Position numbers and translations under genes: made by a program | Notes under the pieces: generated by a model | Told to the model about the DNA's origin: nothing | The model's input: only the letters and a program-made list of their open reading frames with translations | Databases searched by the model: none | Origin: Paramecium pentaurelia | Lineage: Eukaryota; Ciliophora; Oligohymenophorea; Peniculida; Parameciidae | Direction of reading: 5' to 3' | NCBI GenBank assembly: GCA_905183005.1 | Contig: CAJJDO010000126.1 | Location: 131,454 to 195,453, forward strand | DNA: 64,000 bases | Shown here: positions 12,511 to 25,589 of the stretch, in pieces | Position numbering within the stretch: the first letter of the stretch is position 1 | Layout of the letters: each line of letters opens with the position of its first letter

Positions 12511-12582
12511 GGTCGTATGGTGTAGTGGTTAGCACCTTGGACTTTGAATCCAGTGACCCAGGTTCGAGTCCTGGTATGACCT
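12511..12582 (+). tRNA. tRNA-Gln (anticodon UUG)
   Basis: A complete cloverleaf of 72 nt. Acceptor GGTCGTA pairs with TATGACC (one G-T pair), the D-arm contains GTGTAGTGGTTAGC, the anticodon loop is CTTTGAA giving UUG, and the T-arm is CCAGGTTCGAGTCCTGG. No intron is seen. A run of T (TTTTT) within a few bases downstream fits an RNA polymerase III terminator. It decodes CAA. In this genome TAA and TAG also mean Gln and need separate suppressor-type tRNAs, which are not in this window. Confidence 0.95.
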
Positions 12583-12680
12583 AAACTTTTTAATTTTATT
12601 ATTTTTATAACTTGAATATTATTCTATTATTATGAATAATTTAAATATTGAATAAAAGATCAATAATACATTTATTGAAA

Positions 12681-15600
12681 TCATAGTTCTGGAGCCACTT
12701 ATCCTAAATTCTTAATTGGCTTAATTAGAACTGATTATTTTTTTTTTAATTTAAGACTATTTTTTAAGGTATTTAAACGACTATTTAATCGTTTCGAAGG
12801 ATCCCTCTTAATTTTTTCTGTATTTTTTGAATTTCTTTTTTTGCTCATATATTTTTAAATAAAAAGAAATGGATAAAGCATATATTTTTATAATTTATTG
12901 ATGAATTGTGATTACCATGCAAAAGTATTTTTTTAAGCTAATTTGATAATCTCATTATAATTATAACTCTTAAAGAAATAATCATAAGTTGTCATAATTT
13001 CAAATTCAGATACATTTTATTAATGAAATGACCAATAAATAGGTTCTATTTAAAGATAAGCTTTTTAAATAGTTTAATCATTTTCATTTAATTCTAATTC
13101 TCTTTATAATTAATGATATAAATTAATTACATTTTCCATCATATTTTCATTAAAATCAGTAACACTAAGTTAATTTTTTATTTCATTATTTTGATTACTA
13201 CTACTATTACTATCATCACTATCACTACTTTCCTCATTTTCTTCATTTTCTTTAATAATATCCACTTTAGGTATTAGAAGATTCTTTGGACTTTTACCAA
13301 TATTTGAAGGGATATTTAAATTAAGAATAGATTATTTTCTGTTTTACATTGCCTAATGAAGACTTTATTTTGTATCCTACAACTTAGAATTAATAGATTA
13401 ATGATTTGGAGGATCATTGATAAGTCTTTTTGATTTTAGAACAGCAGCTTGAAATCCTCCACCATCATATTGAATTTTATTGCAAGGACTAGGATCTCCA
13501 GAAGAACTAATAGAGTCCTATTCATAAATTAATTAAACTTTTTATTATTCTTATATTAATTAGTGATTTTCAGATTAAAATACTTAAGCAAATTATTATA
13601 CTAAATCTTTTTCTAATCTTGATCTACTTATAATTTAATCACTATTAAATCTTTTTGTAAAATCCCTTTAATAATATTTTCTATCTTGAATTTATGGTAA
13701 TAAATATTTCTTTAAAATTGCCTCTCTATCAGGAATATATTATATTTAAGGACATTTTGTCATAGAATGTTTGAAACATAGACAAGCTGGACAAAATACA
13801 CCATTTTCTAATTATGGAGGATTAAGACTTAAAGTCATAAGTTCTCTCATTTCACAAAATTTTTAGAAATCTTCAGGATAATTTTTAATGGTTGTCATAA
13901 AATCTAATTTAGATAATATCAATAAACTGACATATCCATTTGATTTAAAATAATCTTTTTAAGGACTCTAAATTATAAAGTCTTAAACACAGAAAAACTG
14001 TCCTTATTTTATTGGAGCATTCATTTTTGATCGTTATTTTCTATCAAGATGTTGATAAAGTAATACTCCTTATTCTACAAAACATAAATGTTAATAATCA
14101 TCAAAGTCAATTGAGAATGTGTTTTAAGGAGGAATAATTTTCCTTTTAATTGATTTAGATAAAGCATCCTTTAATTCATCACTGAAATGTTAAAGAAGAG
14201 CTGATTTTTTTATAAAGATTTTATGAGCTTCTTTATCTAATTCTTCTTTTAATTCATCAGATAATTATTCTAGCAAATTTTATTCTATTTCTAAATCTAC
14301 TTCATCATCTTCTTTCCATCTAAAAGTTAAGTATTCTTTTACTCTATTATGTTATTATTTCATTTTCTTACTTGTGTTTCAAATTAAATGGTATTTTTCT
14401 TTGGTCCATGTACTTGTTAATGACTCTCATCTTTCTATTTCTTTCAACCTGATTTTAAGTGATATCATTGATAATACCTCCTATAAAATTTACACTATAA
14501 GAGAACCATAAACCTATTAATCATATTATTATAATACATGCTCCCAATATAAAAATGATAGTTATTATCTTCTCTATTGAATTCTTAGGTACATTATCAC
14601 CATATCCTATTGTAAGCATTGTCACAACAGCAAAATATAATGCTTCTAAATATTATAATTCCCAAGATTTCAGATCTAATCCATTAAATTTAATCCACGA
14701 ATCTTCAAGACTTATCTTACTAAACCAAAACCAAATACAACTAAATAAATGAAGTATAAACAATAGTGTAAGTATAAACTTCACTAAACCTATTATTCCT
14801 CTTAAAGGTCTTGTTAAATATGATATTTAATCACTTTTTGCAAATGTTTCATGAATATATTTATACTATGCCAAAGTCAATAATAAAAATAAATTTAAAT
14901 TGTTATCCATTTCTGGTATTATTATAAAGATTATTAATAAAAATGATGTTGAAAAATCTGTAAAAAATTCCTTTTTAAATTAATATATTAATAACTCCCA
15001 TCTATTTTATATTGCTGCTCCATTTCTATAAGATAGTGTATTTATTCTAATCAAGAAGTCTATTTATAAAATTAATAAAATCATAGCAGTAAGAACAATA
15101 AAGTCTGTAAATAAAATACAAGGTTAAAATGCTATTTCTAAGGGTATTAGAATAACTAATATGATTCTAAAAAATGAAGCAAAGAAATCCCATATCATTT
15201 TTAAACGAGATTCAGGTTGAATGATCGGAATTTTATTAACTATTACAGTAATCAAATTCAAAAATTATTTCTTAATTTTTCTGATTTATTCTTTGATTTC
15301 CTCCTAAGTACTCAAATTATTAATGACAGTTTCTTTTCTCAATAATGTTTTCATCTTACCAAGAGTAAAACCTTATCTTTTGCATTCACTTTAATGATTG
15401 AATAAATTTTGCCTACCATAGAATATAAAATACATATCAGCTGCCTTATCTTCAATAAGATTAAAATGAATCTCATTCATACTCAATAGTTTTTTCCTAC
15501 TTTAAGAAATCTTTTCTATAAATCTCCTAATATAAAAACTACACATTAGACTAGTACCAGCATTAGGTATACTACTTCTTCTTTCATGTTGATTCAGATA

Positions 15601-15849
15601 CTTACGACCAAAAATATCAGAACTTTGTGCTTAAGTAAGAATAAAGTTTTCATCAAAAGGAGTCTCTGATATTTTATGAAGACATTCTGCTTCAATCGTT
15701 TTCTAACTTAAGGTTCTACTAATTTGTGGTATTGTTAAAGCAGGCTCTTTTCTATATTCTCTCAGACAATGCTCAAGGTATTATTATTCAAAATCTTCAT
15801 TTTGCATTGCTCTTAATTCAACATCTTGATCAAATTCGATGTTAAACAT
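12681..15849 (-). CDS. Cyclic-nucleotide-binding voltage-type potassium channel (CNG/EAG-like)
   Basis: About 1,038 residues, with introns near 14510 (24 nt) and 14365 (28 nt). A 250-residue N-terminus precedes six membrane segments, including FRIILVILIPLEIAF, FIVLTAMILLILQIDFLI and LVKFILTLLFILHLFSCIW. The selectivity filter TMLTIGYGD lies at about residue 411. After S6 comes a C-linker, then a cyclic-nucleotide-binding fold (LLQHFSDELKDALSKSI, FSIDFDDYQHLCFVEQG). The filter indicates K+ selectivity; this family sets membrane potential and ciliary beating in Paramecium. A long tail with Ser/Asp repeats (SSDSDDSNSSS) ends the protein. The cyclic-nucleotide pocket looks divergent, so ligand binding is uncertain. 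Confidence 0.9.
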
Positions 15850-16533
15850 ATTTTAAATATATTCACCAATATAATTAATAACTTAATGAATTTAATCATT
15901 GGTGATAAAAAACTCTTATATAAAAGAATTATTGTTATAAAACCATCTTTTCATAATATTTATTATTATGTGAATAGATACATTCTAATTTATATATATA
16001 TATATATAATTTACTTCTAATAATAATAATTATTAAATAAATTTCTAATAGAAAAGTTATAATTCTCTTTTCATAATACTAAACAATTCCTTAATCTTTA
16101 CAATTACTAATTAATTTTAAAATTATTTAAAATTAAATAATCAAGAAAGAATAAATTTAATAATCTAATTAGAGATAATTCAGTTAAATTGTATGATGTA
16201 AATAATGAATTTTTCTTATTAGAAAAATGTTAATAATACTAATTGATAATTGTTAATATTTGATTTTAATATTCTACAATTATGGAACTCAAAAACTATT
16301 AATTATGATGAAAATGTAAATAATTGATATGATAATTAAAATATTTTAATTAAAAACTTTTAACATTATGAAATATAATTATGAATATCTGCAAATGTAA
16401 ACAGACATTAATTATATGAAGTAACTAAAATAAATATTTAACTTATTTTATATTCTTAAATTAAAAATACTGTCTTTTTGTTTTCAGTTGTAATTATATT
16501 ATGAATAATTGAAAAATAATTATATTAAATATT
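15850..16533. other. AT-rich intergenic region between divergent genes
   Basis: About 680 bp with very few G or C. It separates the K+ channel (minus) from the gene at 16534 (plus). An alternating TA run lies near 15990-16010. I see no gene. Confidence 0.6.
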
Positions 16534-18273
16534 ATGAAACTCTCATTGTCAACTGAGTGGTTATTCTTTCATCTTTGGAAAAAGAATCCTGATACAAATT
16601 CTAGCTGTCCTGGTGTATTTGTGGCTGATACAATCATCTACAGATGGGCATAACCTTATTTCTGGTATTTTACAGCTAAAGATGGTTAAATATTAAGAAA
16701 AACAAAAGAACGAATATTTGTGGAACAGATAGAAGAAATCTTCCAAAAAAGTGGAGATATTTCAGCTTTATATTTATAAAGCTAACAAAATAAAATAATA
16801 TTTGAATACTTTGAGAAAAGTGAATTTGTACAATTTCTTCATTAAAGGGAAAAAGCTTTAAATGCATTATTACAAAAGTTTGTTGAACCAAAATCATCTA
16901 GAAATTCAATGATAAAGGTTTCTTGGAGTCCTTAATTTTGTTTATTATCTAGAAAAACAAATAATAATGATCTTAAAAATAATAAAATACCTATTGAAGA
17001 TAGATTAGTTACATTTGAAGGTCCAGAACATTTATCAACTACTGATTCTATAGCATCACCAATATTATCATCTGATATTGAATAAATTTGTCTAAATATT
17101 GTTAAACATATTTAAGATGTATCTGGAGGAAATATTTAGATATCAAGAATGGTTTTATTTTTTAAAATAGATGAAAAAAATAGATTATGGTTACTCTTTA
17201 GTAGTGGAGTTAAAGTTAGATAAAAAGTATAGATACAAGAATATATAATAGTTTATCAATGAAGAAACTGTATCTGATTTTCCTAAATAAAAAGAGAGAA
17301 TCTAATCTCCAATTATGATATTATAAACTTAATTGAAAATTGGATAGACTTCCAAATTTTCAGTTGATACTTAAGGATTTGTTAAACAAACTGGTAGCAG
17401 TTGCAATAATTGTTCACTACAAGGAGAAATGTATGAACTAACAGTCTAATAATACATAGCATCTTATGATTAGGGAATATTTGATGAAGAAACACTAATT
17501 ATAAGATAAAAAGTAGCAAAAAATCCTGTGAAGAAATCAGACAATGAAGAAGATTATTATGTGGAAGGATCATTAAATATTCCAGGTCTTCTTTTAAAAA
17601 TATGGGGTAAAATGGATATAGAAAAATATAAGAATTTAAAAAACAATATGAGTTTTATGAATTTAAAATTATAATTGTGTTTAGATTGCTACCTAAAATT
17701 TACAAGAATGTAATTTATTTTTAAAATAATTAGTCATGTTGAATCAAAAAGTGAAAGAGAAGCTAAATAAACTGTTGTAACCATACCTCCATTATGGTAG
17801 CCTTCTAAAACGAAGATCTAAAATAATTAAGAAACTTTAACGTTGGTATCATCTACAAAATAAAATAAAATGTATCATACCCCTTCAAAATAAGTATAAT
17901 TGCCTTCATATTAATAACAAAAATAATAATCTTAGTATTAATCATAATAATAATAATAATAATCATAAATCACTATATAATAATAACCTCAATCTTCTAT
18001 TGTAATCCCAAAATTGAGTTTACCCTCAAAGGATATAAGTGAACGAATAATAGCTACAACCCATCATACAGATAGATAAAGTAATTTCCCATCTAAAAGG
18101 GTTGCAAAGATATATAATAATTTATAAGGTGTCAGCCTTCCACATTCTTAATCATCTTTAAATACAACAAGATCTACCATGTAAATTTTAATTTTTTTAA
18201 ATTTAGTACTCATTCATAACGCATTGTTAGTATTTAATAATTGAAAGAAATTTTGCAAACAGAATAACTTTGA
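16534..18273 (+). CDS. Unknown Gln-rich protein with conserved N-terminal half
   Basis: About 562 residues with a 25-nt intron near 17230 and a 26-nt intron near 18179. The N-terminal half looks globular and conserved (FVQFLHQREKALNALLQKF, SMIKVSWSPQFCLLSRK, RLVTFEGPEHLSTTDS, SRMVLFFKIDEKNRLWLLF). A CxxC motif (SSCNNC) follows, then a long Gln-rich, low-complexity tail in which a run of glutamines is written with consecutive TAA codons (about 17920-17990). I do not recognise the family. The block around VSWSPQ...VTFEGPE feels like a conserved eukaryotic domain rather than a ciliate invention. It ends 55 bp from the convergent PG-repeat gene. Confidence 0.75.
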
Positions 18274-18328
18274 TTATCATTATGTTAATGATATTTTAAG
18301 TGTAAAACTTAATGAATAAAATTATACA

Positions 18329-20217
18329 TCATATCTCTGAAAATAATATGTTAAATGTCTTTTTGTCCCAAGGATTCTATTTTTAATCAAAATATTCTCC
18401 AGGTCCTGGAAGATTATTTTTTTTTTGTTCATATTAAAATCTTTTCTCCTTTTTAAAATAATTTTATCTATATTTACTTAACAATTAAATGCTGGATGAT
18501 CTTTCTTCTTTTTTTAAAATAAATCTGAAGCATTATGTTTCAATTAAATTTCTTCTTCTTCATCTTCCTCATCTCTATCTTTTTTAGGTTTTTCTTAAAA
18601 TCTTGGTAAGGAAGATCCAAAACCTGGTTTATTTATTTAAAGATCTTTATCTTCTTCTTTTTCTACTTTAGTAGCTTTTTCTATTGTATAATTTTTCACA
18701 TCATAAGCTCCAGGAGCAGGAATATTATCTTTACCACCAATAATACTTCGTTTTGTTTAAGATTTGAAAACACAAGCAGCATTCTTAGCAGGATCTTAAA
18801 AATTAGGTTCATAAGTTCCAGGTCCAGGTTATTCATTTTCTGGATCATCAAACCTTGGTTAATTTGATCCAAACTTTCCAACTGGTGCTCTTTCTAATTT
18901 CTTTATTAATTTATCTTCTAACTTTTATAGAATATTTTTATTACTGTAATTTTAGGATTATAACTTTAAGGTCCTGGTTTTTTTTCTAATGCTCTACTTT
19001 CAAATCTTGTATTTGAAGATAAAAATGGAGTATTTTTCATAGCCATATTATTCTTAATCAAATTTGTTTCTATTCTATAATCACCTGGTCCCATTTAAAT
19101 CTATCTCTATTATTCATTAAATCTTTTTTATTTTGAACCAAATCCACTTTAAGCCTTTGGCATTGATTAAGAGTATGTAGAAGCAGTAGAAAATGTAGTT
19201 TAATTTCCTAAATAATAACCTGGTCCTGGAGTAGCATTCTAAATCTAAATATTATTTATACATCATAAAATTCAACATCTTCATCTTCAATATCAGCAAA
19301 TACAGGATTTTGCATTAATTTTTTCTTCTAATTTTCAAACTAAGCTCTCATAAATTCTCTTGTTTTTTGACCTTTTTATTGATCAAACATTCTTTGAGAT
19401 TTTGAGAGAAAATTGCCTGAAGGATTTAATTTGTAAAGAGGAATAATAGAATTTTCATGATCATAAGCTCCAGGTCCAACAATCTATTCCCTTGAAGGAG
19501 GTGCTAATTTTGGAACCCTAGATTTATGCCAAGAAGGTCCTTTATTCTTATTATTATCAAAAGTGTCTTTTAACTAATATTATCCTGGCCCTACAGTATC
19601 TGATTTCAACCCTGTATATATAGGAACAGGACTCTTATTTAGTTCTAGATCATGTGCTACAAGTTATATTTCATAGATTACGTCCTTTATCTGTATAACC
19701 ATAAACTTAACTTGCAGTTGGAATTGATGGTATGGATTAATATTTATTTAGTTTCATTAGATTGTCAATGTAATTTTAGGATGTGTATTATTGTTATATA
19801 ACTTTCTTTTATGATTCAGATTCATAAGCTCCAGGACTAATATAAATGGATATAATACCCTGGAGTTTCCATCACTTTTTGTTCCTGAAATCTTTTGGTC
19901 TGTGACATAAATACAGATTGCTGTTTCTATTGTTCTACAATTTTCACTTCAGACTATGCAGATTACAAAACAACTCGTTAACTTAAAATTATTTATAATC
20001 ATTACCCTTCTGTTACAAATTCAGTATTATAACTGCCAGGACCAGGCGAGTTGCTTTTTTTTAATGGCTTGCTTCTTACAACTTGTGTATTAAAAGGAGC
20101 AGCATGAGGTCTAGGTTCATATTTTCTATGTTCTATATAACTTCCAGGACCTACATTTGGTGGCAGAGCTCCAGATGCATTATTGATATCTCTTTCCGCT
20201 TGAAATACAAATGCCAT
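18329..20217 (-). CDS. Sperm-tail PG-rich repeat (STPG/SHIPPO-type) ciliary protein
   Basis: Starts MAFVFQAERDI and runs through several small introns to the TGA at 18329. About ten copies of a PGPGxY-type repeat are visible: NVGPGSY, SPGPGSYNTE, ETPGPGAYES, TVGPGQY, IVGPGAYDH, a further PGPGYY, MGPGDYR, QPGPGTYEP, IPAPGAYDV and LPGPGEYF. A SIPSIPTASQVYGY segment resembles a conserved stretch in STPG1/2 proteins. Such proteins lie inside or along axonemal doublet microtubules and outer dense fibres. In Paramecium it is probably a structural ciliary protein. Exon limits in the middle were not all resolved. Confidence 0.85.
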
Positions 20218-21378
20218 TTATAATTAAATAATAATATTGTAAACTATTAAAATTATTTCATTCTCTCCAGTTTTTTTTGCATTATTTTCTTTTTGTAATT
20301 GTAATTTCATAAACATTAGGACTTTATGAGGAAATATGTATATTAAATTAAAATAACAATCTTTATGTTAGTTTATTTCAATCTCAATTTTTAAAGAAAA
20401 TGAAATTTAAATTTATTTATTTCAAAAAAGCTAAAAATAAAGAAATATTTGACATATAACTTATTTTCCTTTTTAATGAATTTATCTATGATCTAATTTT
20501 AGATTTAATTAAGGTTAATTTTTAAAAATTAGAATGTTTATTAAAATTATAAATACATCAATATCTATTCATTTTTTAGTATTTTTGATTAAATAAATAT
20601 CTTTAATGTAATTAATATTAAACTTTATTTATTTATTTTCTAAGATTTGTCAATAAATATAGAGAATATAAAAATAATCTAAGAGAAATTTTAGTAAAAC
20701 TTTTAAATTTGAAGAATAAAAAGGCACCTAAAATATTTATGAAATTAATAATTGAATTCTAGGACTAGGCAGTATTTTTTGAATTAAAAATAAGGTTTTG
20801 AGAATGAGGTTTAATGTTTAATATTTATCTGACTTAAAATTCAAATAAAAAATAAAATAAATAATATAATATAATAGGATGAGCATATGTCCTTGGTATG
20901 GATAGTAAAGGGTGTTAAAATGAGAAGTTTTATAAATACTTAAAGATTTTTAAATTTATATATATTATTTATTGTCATAATTAAAATTAAAATAAATACA
21001 TTAAAAAAGAAATGAAACTTAGCTAACTTTTAAGATGGACAACAACTGATGGCAAACATCTTTTAATGAGATTATTTTATTACACATACATACCAATTAT
21101 TTTGATTTTAGGTATGTTATAAATATCATATAATTTATTAGGATATAAATCAATGAACATTTAGGCATTATTCCCTCAATTAGCATCTAAATAATGATAG
21201 AATATTTGATATTTATGATCTATATGCAAATTAAACACATCTACATCATCATTATTCAAATCATTTAAAACTTTGTAAAATAATTATGATTATATAATCT
21301 AGAAAATATTATTAGTATAAATTCTTTCTTTTTTTATATAATTAAAACAATAATTATTTCAACAAATTTTAATAAAAA
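20218..21378. other. Long intergenic region holding a possible degenerate minus-strand gene
   Basis: About 1,160 bp of mostly A/T. The half near 20220-20660 shows nothing. The half near 20975-21360 has coding-like sequence on the minus strand (see the separate pseudogene entry). Confidence 0.5.
20975..21360 (-). pseudogene. Possible degenerate coding remnant
   Basis: The minus strand reads as coding-like protein: KERIYTNNIFQ, FYKVLNDLNNDDVDVFNL, KYQIFYHYLDAN, then an in-frame TGA at 21176-21178, then NNAQMFIDLYPNKLYDIYN. A 34-nt GT...AG segment further down could be an intron leading into DVCHQLLSILKVSQ. There is no suitable ATG at the upstream end, which abuts the start of the RING/SPRY gene. 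It may be a decayed gene, an exon of a gene whose head is missing, or chance, since TGA is rare in this base composition. Confidence 0.3.
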
Positions 21379-22559
21379 ATGGGTGAAGAATATGGATTTG
21401 ACAAAGATAGATTCTTAAATTACAATCAAGACATCTTTGATTGTCCAATATGTTCATGTGTTGCTAGACTTCCAAAAGATTGTAGTTCATGTGGCACAGT
21501 ATATTGTGGACCTTGTGTTGACTCATGGCTAAAAAAATAATCGTAATTTATTTTATTAATTAATCTAGTGAATGTATTAATAGATGTCCTAAAACATCTT
21601 GTATATCGAATATTTAAAAATCACTTAAAAAAATATATGATGATCTTGAACTTAAATGTATATTATTAATCAGAAAGTAGGTTCTTATTGTCCTAAGTCA
21701 TTTAAAATAGGAGATATTGATAAGCATGAATTTAATTGTAAATTACCAAAATGTATTAATTATGAGATCTGTGGAAATACAATTGGAACATCTAATGAAT
21801 TTGAAAATTAAAAAGTAAAATCTATTTATAATATGAGGTTTGTGATCAAACATGTCTTGTATTGAGTAAAATTAAATAAATGAAGAGCAAACATGATCTC
21901 TATTTATACTTAAAATAGTATTTAAATGAAAAATAAACTGTGTTAAGTAAAATAATAATTCACATTAGATATGTCTACTAACTTGAGTCTAGATTATACA
22001 AATTCAAATAATCTTATTTTTAAATGGGATAAATAGAGAATGGGTACAGGCATAACAATATCTGATGGAGATACAAGAATATTTTTAAAAGAATAAGCCT
22101 ATATGTTTAGAACTGCAATAGCAACTTTTGGTTTTGAAAAAGGTATTGGATATTGGGAAATCGAAGCAGATGAAAGAACTGAAAATGAATTAAAGATTGG
22201 AGTATCTACATCCAGAGACTTTAATTATAATACTGCATTTTGTGACTTTGAATTTGGTTGGGCTTATTATGGATTGGCATAGGTATTAAATCAAATTTAC
22301 AAATTAATAGTTGCGTCATAATAGCAATGCTACTGGACCTTCTTTTGGAAAGAGATTTAAGAAAGAGGGAGTATTAGGAGTTTGCTTAAATATGAATAAT
22401 GGAACTTTAAAATTTAGTTTAAATGGAGAACTTATGGGAACAGCATATACTGATGAAAAGTTGAAACAAGGACCCATTTATCCAGCAGTTTCATTACTTC
22501 ACTGTGCAGGATGTAAATTAACAACTGGTAAGCCTCTTCCAAATATATTCTTGAATTGA
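21379..22559 (+). CDS. RING-like/zinc-finger protein with C-terminal SPRY domain (putative E3 ubiquitin ligase)
   Basis: 352 residues from six exons (introns of 26, 23, 23, 22 and 28 nt). The N-terminus has a RING-type Cys pattern: DCPICSCVARLPKDC, SSCGTVYCGPC, then NRCPKTSC, and a second Cys-rich segment (SYCPKSF, CKLPKC) like TRAF-type fingers. The C-terminal SPRY/B30.2 domain is clear: GIGYWEIEADERT, LKIGVSTSRDFNY, GWAYYGLA, GVLGVCLNMNNGTLKFSLNG and GPIYPAVSLL. This order resembles RING-SPRY E3 ligases that pick a substrate through SPRY. The RING spacing is not canonical, so ligase activity is inferred. Confidence 0.85.
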
Positions 22560-23240
22560 TTTATTAAATTATGTTAAACTTCATTCTATAAATATAAGTA
22601 CTATATTCCTCTTTCAAATATTTATTGTGAGAGTTATATTAAAGTTTATTTTTTAGAGTTGTAATTAAACAAAAGGATCTTTGTATACAATAGAAGTTCC
22701 TTTAAATTTCTAATTTTTTTATTTTTAAAAAAGACTTAATAAAAATTCAAAAAACTAAAATAATATCATTAATTTTATATTTCAAAAATATACACCATTA
22801 TAATAGAGTACATATTAATAATCTTTATTTTGATTTGAATTAAATTTAATAATATATGATATCTAGAGTAAAATCACATTGTTAATTTTTTAACAAGAAT
22901 GATTTTAAACTATTAACATGATACGTTTTCTAACTTATTAATATTATTAGCAAATAAATATGATCATAATATTAATTAATTCTTCTAAAAAGTTGAGTTA
23001 TTAAAAATTCAAATAATTTATCACCTAATTTTGAAAATAAAGTAATTACTATTACAATAACCCAATATTTTTTATGATAGAAATATCATTTAAAAAAATT
23101 TGAATAAATTAAAAAATTATTATATAGTCCATAGAGTCAATTGAAATCGTTTTTGTCTAACCCTCATAGGAAGTGAATAATTAAAAATACTATACCCTGT
23201 TTTAGTTTAAGATTTAATTATATTTTAAATAAAAGATCAA
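22560..23240. other. AT-rich intergenic region
   Basis: About 680 bp between the 3' ends of two convergent genes. I see no gene, RNA gene or clear repeat. Confidence 0.6.
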
Positions 23241-25589
23241 TCATTTACTTAACATCTCATCTGGTACATTTAATGTATTTCTACAGAATATATCATTATT
23301 CGAGTTTGCTCGAAGCCTTCTTAATCCATCAAAATCAAGTAGTTTTGATAATTTAAAGATTGCTTATATTTCGTCACCAAGCTTTTTGATTAATTTTCTA
23401 TTGACATCATGCTATTAGTTTTATTCTAAACTTTATTAAAGGATAGTATCATATGCCTAAAATTAAGATAATTATATACTCTATATATCCTATTATAAAT
23501 CCTCATATCTTTATCCAAACTTACAGTTCGATGGAATTGTTTAAAAATAGGTTTACGTTTTGTTTAATTTTTTTTTTTTTTTTCATCACAAATAGTTTCA
23601 TTCCTAATTATTAATTAACAATACATTGTATTTCTTGCTCTTTCTTCTAGAATAGTTCTATTGAATGGCATTTCTTTATCTTCTTCTAAAGAGATTATTG
23701 GTTTTGATGTAAAATTGAATAAAAGTTGTTATGAATTACTAAGTAATATTTCTTTCATTTTATCAATTTCATTTAACTTAGTAATAATGTTGAATACATC
23801 TAATTGCTCATTTATTTTATCACTTAAATAATATTATAATAGTATACAGTGCAGAATTAAAAAATTAAACAGATTGAGAATTTGAAAAGACTTTTCGAAA
23901 ACAAATCTGATTAAGAAATATTTATAAGTTAAATCGTAATATTTACGATCTATTTAAAATTAGATTGATCTATTTTTTAAAATAATCTAATCCACTTACA
24001 CATTTCAATTTTTGTGCCAATAATCCATGATCTTTTATGGCTTACTACGTAAATTAATTACTCTTTTCATCATTTTCATAAGAGAGTTAATTATTACATT
24101 CATTATTCTCAGTTGTTGGTCTATCAGTCAAAATAATATGTTATTCAGGTTATTGACCTTTGCCAAAAAGCCTAAATATCTTACTCTTATGTTTGATTTA
24201 ACTATTTGGAATAATTTATTATTGTCCTTCTTTATTAACATAATATTCATGCCGAAATTGTCTATCCTCATATACATTATTAATTAAATCAAGATTTAAT
24301 TAATGTTATCTATTTTATTCATCTACATCCGAACTAAATTCATATATTTTATTTGACAATTCCACCATCACTAAATGTTTAATTTAATCATTACTAGTTT
24401 GTTTGTTATATGCTGCTATGATGAATCCCATTACTATAAGGGATATTTATAATAATCCTCCCAATTTGGATAATAAATCTGTCACACTTTGATTGTTTCT
24501 TTCTACAGATATTATAATGGGACTTTTCCTAAAATAAAAGGCAGCAAATGATTTATCTGTATCCCTTCCTAAATCAATTACTTCTTTAGTTTCTGTGTTA
24601 TCAATTGAAATAAAGTTTAAATTTTAATTATCCCTAAGTTATAAAGGAAATTTACTTAAATGGAAAGAAATCTAAATTGTTTCTAAATTTATATTCTCGA
24701 AAGTAAATATTTGCATATTTATTTAATTTTTTTGGAACAAATGATAAATAACTTTAATCATCTAAAAATATTGAAATATAGTCTGATCCAATTTTATTTG
24801 GATTGATTACCTAAATAGTTTGGATATATGTCATACTTTATTAATCAAATAGACTTATACTTTAAATGCTCCTTATTAATTTAAATGATCCTACAAAGAT
24901 TCATTAGAAGCACATGTACTATTTTCTAAAATTAAAGATGGATTGCAAGGAGAGACTTCAATTTTAAGAAAATTAAAATAGTTAGCTTATATAAGAAAAT
25001 TTATTTACATGCAAATGTACCACCTATATTCATGCTGATATTATTTCTATAATATATTTCACAATAAAATACTTTGGACATAACAAATTCTCTAAATTCA
25101 AATGATTGAAGTCCTCTGAAAAGTTTTTACCATATTTTAGAAATACAGTTTAGAATCTTTCCAGTGTGCAAGGTTCAAGTGGAAGTTAAGTGATATTTTT
25201 AGAAAACGATCCATTATCCAATCTTTCGTATTCTCTGATTTAGAAATTTGAATAAATTACCTTTGTTGTAGAGTAACTGAAAAGAAGGGGTTTCTTAAAA
25301 AGTTCTATTATTCTATACCAAGTGCTATTATGAAATCTTGATCATCAAGTTAAAGGTTCGAAAGATCATTATCATAGACTTAAGTTTACTTTGTTATAAT
25401 GTTCTTTCCCTATATATAGTCTAGAAAATTGCTTGAGAAAAAGAGAAACACCAAAAAAATTGTAGCTATTGATGTAAATCCACCAAATGTTGATTGATAA
25501 GTTGATTATTAATTCATTCCTAAAGAAGGTGATTGAGCAAATATATCGCAAGCTTTTAGATCTAATCTAATAATGTAATAAAATTACAT
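23241..25589 (-). CDS. Ciliate-type large membrane protein with two terminal membrane segments
   Basis: Starts MQFYYIIRLDLKACD and ends LNVPDEMLSK before TGA at 23241, with several small introns not all resolved. Two membrane spans bracket a large non-cytoplasmic middle: FGGFTSIATIFLVFLFF near the N-terminus, and LLSKLGGLLQISLIVMGFIIAAY near residue 450. Just before the second span is a conserved AAFYFRKSPIIISVER stretch. A cytoplasmic tail follows. I recognise the layout (an early FGG...S membrane segment, an RxSP block, then LLSxLGGLL) as that of a large family of unnamed Paramecium membrane proteins. Function is unknown. Confidence is good that it is a gene. Confidence 0.75.

Noticed and set aside
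15990..16010. Alternating TA runs (also near 3705-3725 and 59175-59195) as possible eliminated-sequence boundaries
   Set aside because: Simple A/T repeats are common in this composition, and germline sequence would be needed to say more.
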